29,004 nucleotides of DNA from CAVALG01 sp963589585. GTDB taxonomy: Bacteria > Bacillota > Clostridia > Oscillospirales > Acutalibacteraceae. The notes beneath the pieces are model-generated. The model made no database searches, was not told where the DNA came from, and saw nothing but the letters and a program-made list of their open reading frames with translations. Both the position numbers and the translations under genes were made by a program. Position 1 is the first letter of the stretch, and the number at the start of each line of letters is the position of its first letter. The stretch is from NCBI GenBank assembly GCA_963589585.1, contig CAVALG010000005.1, forward strand, positions 1 to 29,004, written 5' to 3'. Shown in pieces: positions 26,151-29,004 of this stretch.

Positions 26151-26179
26151 CGGCGGTTTTGCTTTATGTGAAACCGCCG
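26151..26179 (+). terminator. Hairpin after the dockerin gene (possible terminator)
   Basis: CGGCGGTTT (26151-26159) and AAACCGCCG (26171-26179) form a perfect 9-bp stem with an 11-nt loop, 10 bp after the stop codon. A clean T-tract does not follow, so termination is likely but perhaps inefficient. The rest of the 247-bp gap holds a possible TAGTAT -10 (26213-26218) for the next gene and no recognised RNA. Confidence 0.5.
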
Positions 26180-26387
26180 AACCGATGTGTTATGAAGATT
26201 TTATTTAAAGGATAGTATAAGCCGAGAAGAGTCGAACTTTGTACGGTTTTGCCAGCCGCATTATCCATCGGCTTTGCACTCATTCTTGAAATGTTTACAC
26301 AAAACAATCGGGGTGCAACGGTTCTTAAAACGACGCGTTTTGTATACCGCTGCCTATTTATACATAAAGCCCTTGGAGGAATAAATT

Positions 26388-29004
26388 ATGAAAAAAATCA
26401 AGCGCCATCTTTCTGTACTGCTTTCACTTATTATGGCAATAGGCGCGGCTGTTGTTCCTATAAGCGAGGTATCTGCCGATGCCGTAAGCGCCGGCAACTA
26501 TTACTGGAACTATTCAAGCGTAGGCGGCAGGGCGGACTATGACGAAACAATGGGAATGTCCGATTTTATTATCAGTCAATACCGTTTCGGCAAATATGAC
26601 AATGAATATTTAAATTATAACGACCGTCAAAATCTCGGATTTTATCTTTACGGCAGCAATGATTCATCAAAAAACCGCCCCGGCAATAACACACAGGCGG
26701 TTGTGGTCGATAATATGGTAAAAGACGGCGGGCAAATCGCTCCCAAAGCGTTTAAAATAAATGGCGGATTTGAAACGAATTATCAGCCTGCGGGCACGGT
26801 TGCTGCTTCGCTCTCGGGCGTTGTTTTGGCAAAGGATAAATCGGGGTATTATACATATCACCCGTATGTTTCGGCAGCGGGAAAAATATACGCTGCGTTC
26901 ATTTACTCACCCATTAATGAAGAATCAAGCAACGGACAAATCGAAGCAATCAGCGCGGCAAGCGCTATGTCGGGACGCTTGTTTACCGGTGATACGCCCA
27001 TTAAAAGCGCCGAGTATAACGGAAAATCAATATCGGTTACAGCGGTTTCGGGTGGACAGAACTTAGCCGACAGCGGTAACTTCGCAAAACTTGCAAACGC
27101 ATTTGCAAAAAGTGGGATTATCCCTGCCGATAATACCGTTCCCGAAACATTCACAACAACTGATTATGCCAATGTAACCGTAGATTACAACGCAGCCGTT
27201 TCGGGCAGTACAATCACCCTTAATTATGCAATAAATTACAAGTTCGCAAGCGGTGATGTTATTACCTTCCGTGCGGCGCCGTTTGTTATTACCGCGTCGG
27301 GATATAAGGTCGGTTCGGCTGCAACCGAAACGGCGTATTCCTCTGAAGATTATAACAACAGTAAGTATGAACATACGGATTTTAAACAGAAGTTCGGTTA
27401 TGCTTACCTTACGCTTGATAGGTCAACTTCACAGGGGTTTGCAACCGTAAACTCGGCTGCCATATCCACTTCCGGCGAAACGCGCGAATACAAATATGAC
27501 AGTTCGACTACGGGATATACGGATTACAGAGCCACTAAGTCAAATTCGGTGGTATTTAATGCCGCAGGCTACGGCGGATTTGATACACAAATGCTTAATT
27601 ACGACCGTACCGCACGCCTTGCTTTTTACACCTATGTGAAGGACAGCAATTACCGCATAATCAACAAAATTCAAGGCGTTGCTTTAGATGATATAGGCGG
27701 CGAAGCGCCTACATCTTTCAGAATGAACGGCGGCTATTACGCTACCAATCGCGAAAGAATCGGCGGCGCGTATTTCCCCGGTATAATTGCGGCGTCGGAC
27801 GACAGCGGATATTACGGATACAACTGCTCGCTTGATAAATCGGGCAAGCTTTTTGCAAACTTTATTTATATCGCCTCCTCTGAGGCGGAGAACCGTGTTG
27901 CAACTACCGGTATTACTACATCTAACCGTTTTTTTGTAATAACCGTGATGAAAATATCCGATTCATTATATAACGGCAAAAAAATTGACGAAAGTGCCGC
28001 ACCGATAAATACCGGGCTGTATAAAAGCAAATCGGAACTCTCTATGTATGTAAACGGTCTTGCCTCGGCAGGGCTTATACCGGCTACTTCGGTTATTCCA
28101 ACCGAGAATTCATCTTACGAATCACAGAGGTATACCGTTGATTACAATGTTAAGAATGACGACGGTAAGATAACCATTGATTTCTCGGTTTCTTATAAAT
28201 ATGATAACGGCGATGTTCTTACGGTAAATTACTATCCCCTTGTTATAACAAGTGACGCCTATTCATTTAACGGCGGAGAGGAAACAAAATATGCAGAGTC
28301 GCCCAACTCCGTATATAAGCAAGCGGGACTTTCACACGAAAACTTTTCGGCAAGATTCGGATATATGTGTTATGTAACTTCGGGTATGGAATTGGATGCG
28401 TATTCAACCGTTAATTACGCAAAACTTTCATTCACCGACAGCGAAATTCCCGATAATGCCGATTGTAAACATACAAGCATAAAAACAATACCTGCCACGG
28501 CTGCCACCTGTACAGAAGACGGCATAGGCGAACGGGAAGTTTGCCGTTATTGCGGCAAACTTATTAAGGACAGCACGGTTATAAAAGCGTTGGGGCACAA
28601 CCTTAAAACCGATAAAAAAGAGCCCACTTGCACAGTTGCCGGCTCGGAAACAACATATTGCACACGCTGCGACTATAAGTCGGTAGTTTCAATTCCCGCA
28701 AAGGGCCATACCGTTAATAATATGAAAATTACAAAACAGCCTACCTGCACAGCTGCCGGACAGAAGAGTGGGACCTGTACAGTTTGCGGAAAAACTGTTA
28801 CCGAAACTATACCTGCAACGGGGCACATCTGGGGCGATTGGGAAATTGTAACCCCTGCAACAACAACTGCTGAAGGCTTGCAGAAACACAAATGCTCGGT
28901 TTGCGCTAAAGAGGAAACCGAAAAAATCCCCAAGATTAAAGCTTATACCGTTTACGATTGGACCTATACAGACACCTCTACCGCCGGCGCAAATGCCGTT
29001 GCGG
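26388..29004 (+). CDS. Giant secreted repeat protein, N-terminal part (runs off right edge)
   Basis: The frame is open from the ATG at 26388 to the window edge, at least 872 residues. The ATG follows GGAGGA at 7 bp. A signal peptide (MKKIKRHLSVLLSLI..., cleavage near VSA at residue 30) marks it as exported. Two homologous domains of about 320 residues follow (about 37-355 and 360-690). Both contain an FRMNGGYY/FKINGGFE-like motif and an SGYYxY segment, and both end with an FKQKFGY or FSARFGY strand (Phe336-Gly337, Phe657-Gly658). Four C-x2-C repeats occupy 693-852, in the same order as in the upstream protein. A third domain then begins VYDWTYTDTS at 855 and is cut by the edge. No catalytic motif is seen. 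A dockerin may follow beyond the window, as in its neighbour, but this cannot be seen. Same strand, related modules and adjacency suggest tandem origin from a shared module pool. Confidence 0.88.
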   Translation, partial: MKKIKRHLSVLLSLIMAIGAAVVPISEVSADAVSAGNYYWNYSSVGGRADYDETMGMSDFIISQYRFGKYDNEYLNYNDRQNLGFYLYGSNDSSKNRPGNNTQAVVVDNMVKDGGQIAPKAFKINGGFETNYQPAGTVAASLSGVVLAKDKSGYYTYHPYVSAAGKIYAAFIYSPINEESSNGQIEAISAASAMSGRLFTGDTPIKSAEYNGKSISVTAVSGGQNLADSGNFAKLANAFAKSGIIPADNTVPETFTTTDYANVTVDYNAAVSGSTITLNYAINYKFASGDVITFRAAPFVITASGYKVGSAATETAYSSEDYNNSKYEHTDFKQKFGYAYLTLDRSTSQGFATVNSAAISTSGETREYKYDSSTTGYTDYRATKSNSVVFNAAGYGGFDTQMLNYDRTARLAFYTYVKDSNYRIINKIQGVALDDIGGEAPTSFRMNGGYYATNRERIGGAYFPGIIAASDDSGYYGYNCSLDKSGKLFANFIYIASSEAENRVATTGITTSNRFFVITVMKISDSLYNGKKIDESAAPINTGLYKSKSELSMYVNGLASAGLIPATSVIPTENSSYESQRYTVDYNVKNDDGKITIDFSVSYKYDNGDVLTVNYYPLVITSDAYSFNGGEETKYAESPNSVYKQAGLSHENFSARFGYMCYVTSGMELDAYSTVNYAKLSFTDSEIPDNADCKHTSIKTIPATAATCTEDGIGEREVCRYCGKLIKDSTVIKALGHNLKTDKKEPTCTVAGSETTYCTRCDYKSVVSIPAKGHTVNNMKITKQPTCTAAGQKSGTCTVCGKTVTETIPATGHIWGDWEIVTPATTTAEGLQKHKCSVCAKEETEKIPKIKAYTVYDWTYTDTSTAGANAVA

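Noticed and set aside
26220..26387. Riboswitch in the leader of the second giant gene
   Set aside because: I looked for c-di-GMP and other known riboswitch cores and recognised none; a covariance search would decide.
26249..26542. 97-codon open frame overlapping the second giant gene start
   Set aside because: It is out of frame with the gene at 26388, which has a good ribosome binding site, a signal peptide and a long open frame.

Overview
The window looks like the chromosome of a Gram-positive Clostridia-type bacterium, most likely a gut Ruminococcaceae/Oscillospirales member. Three things point there. The genes have strong AGGAGG-like ribosome binding sites and sigma-A type promoters. The housekeeping genes (metG, DUF1385-prmC, recA-recX-rimO-pgsA) have Bacillota-type sequences. 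A very large secreted protein ends in a type I dockerin, as found in cellulosome- or amylosome-forming Ruminococcaceae. The genus assignment is inference.

Layout. 1-1006 (-) is the 5' part of metG. 1978-4051 (+) is a lipoprotein with Asp-rich FG-GAP-like loops followed by an OmpR-type response regulator. About 1.3 kb of repeats separates that regulator from its probable sensor kinase (5347-6912). The kinase overlaps a DUF1385 membrane protein and prmC (ends 8778). About 650 bp of repeats comes next, then the tight recA-recX-rimO-pgsA operon (9433-13169), closed by a hairpin terminator at 13187-13216. The minus strand carries a USP-domain protein (13297-13713) and a likely three-gene operon read from 17543 down to 13932: a membrane-anchored SurA/PrsA-like protein, a lipoprotein and a COG2509-type FAD protein. 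After another repeat block (17728-18211), two giant secreted-protein genes run on the plus strand: 18605-26140 (2511 aa, dockerin) and 26388 to beyond the right edge.

Two things stand out. First, the long intergenic regions are built from one modular repeat family. Its ends are strictly 7-bp-phased arrays of TCTAANN, in opposite orientation at the two ends, next to a subterminal inverted repeat. Inside are GC-rich hairpin modules. The family lies between regulator and kinase, in front of recA, behind metG and in front of the giant gene, and looks like a MITE-type non-autonomous element that also multiplies its right end in tandem. Second, the two giant genes share a cassette: a block of four C-x2-C repeats in fixed order joined to a roughly 250-320 aa domain, with four complete copies and the start of a fifth in the two proteins. 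This may be an undescribed extracellular module family.

No tRNA, rRNA, CRISPR array, transposase or recognisable riboswitch was seen.
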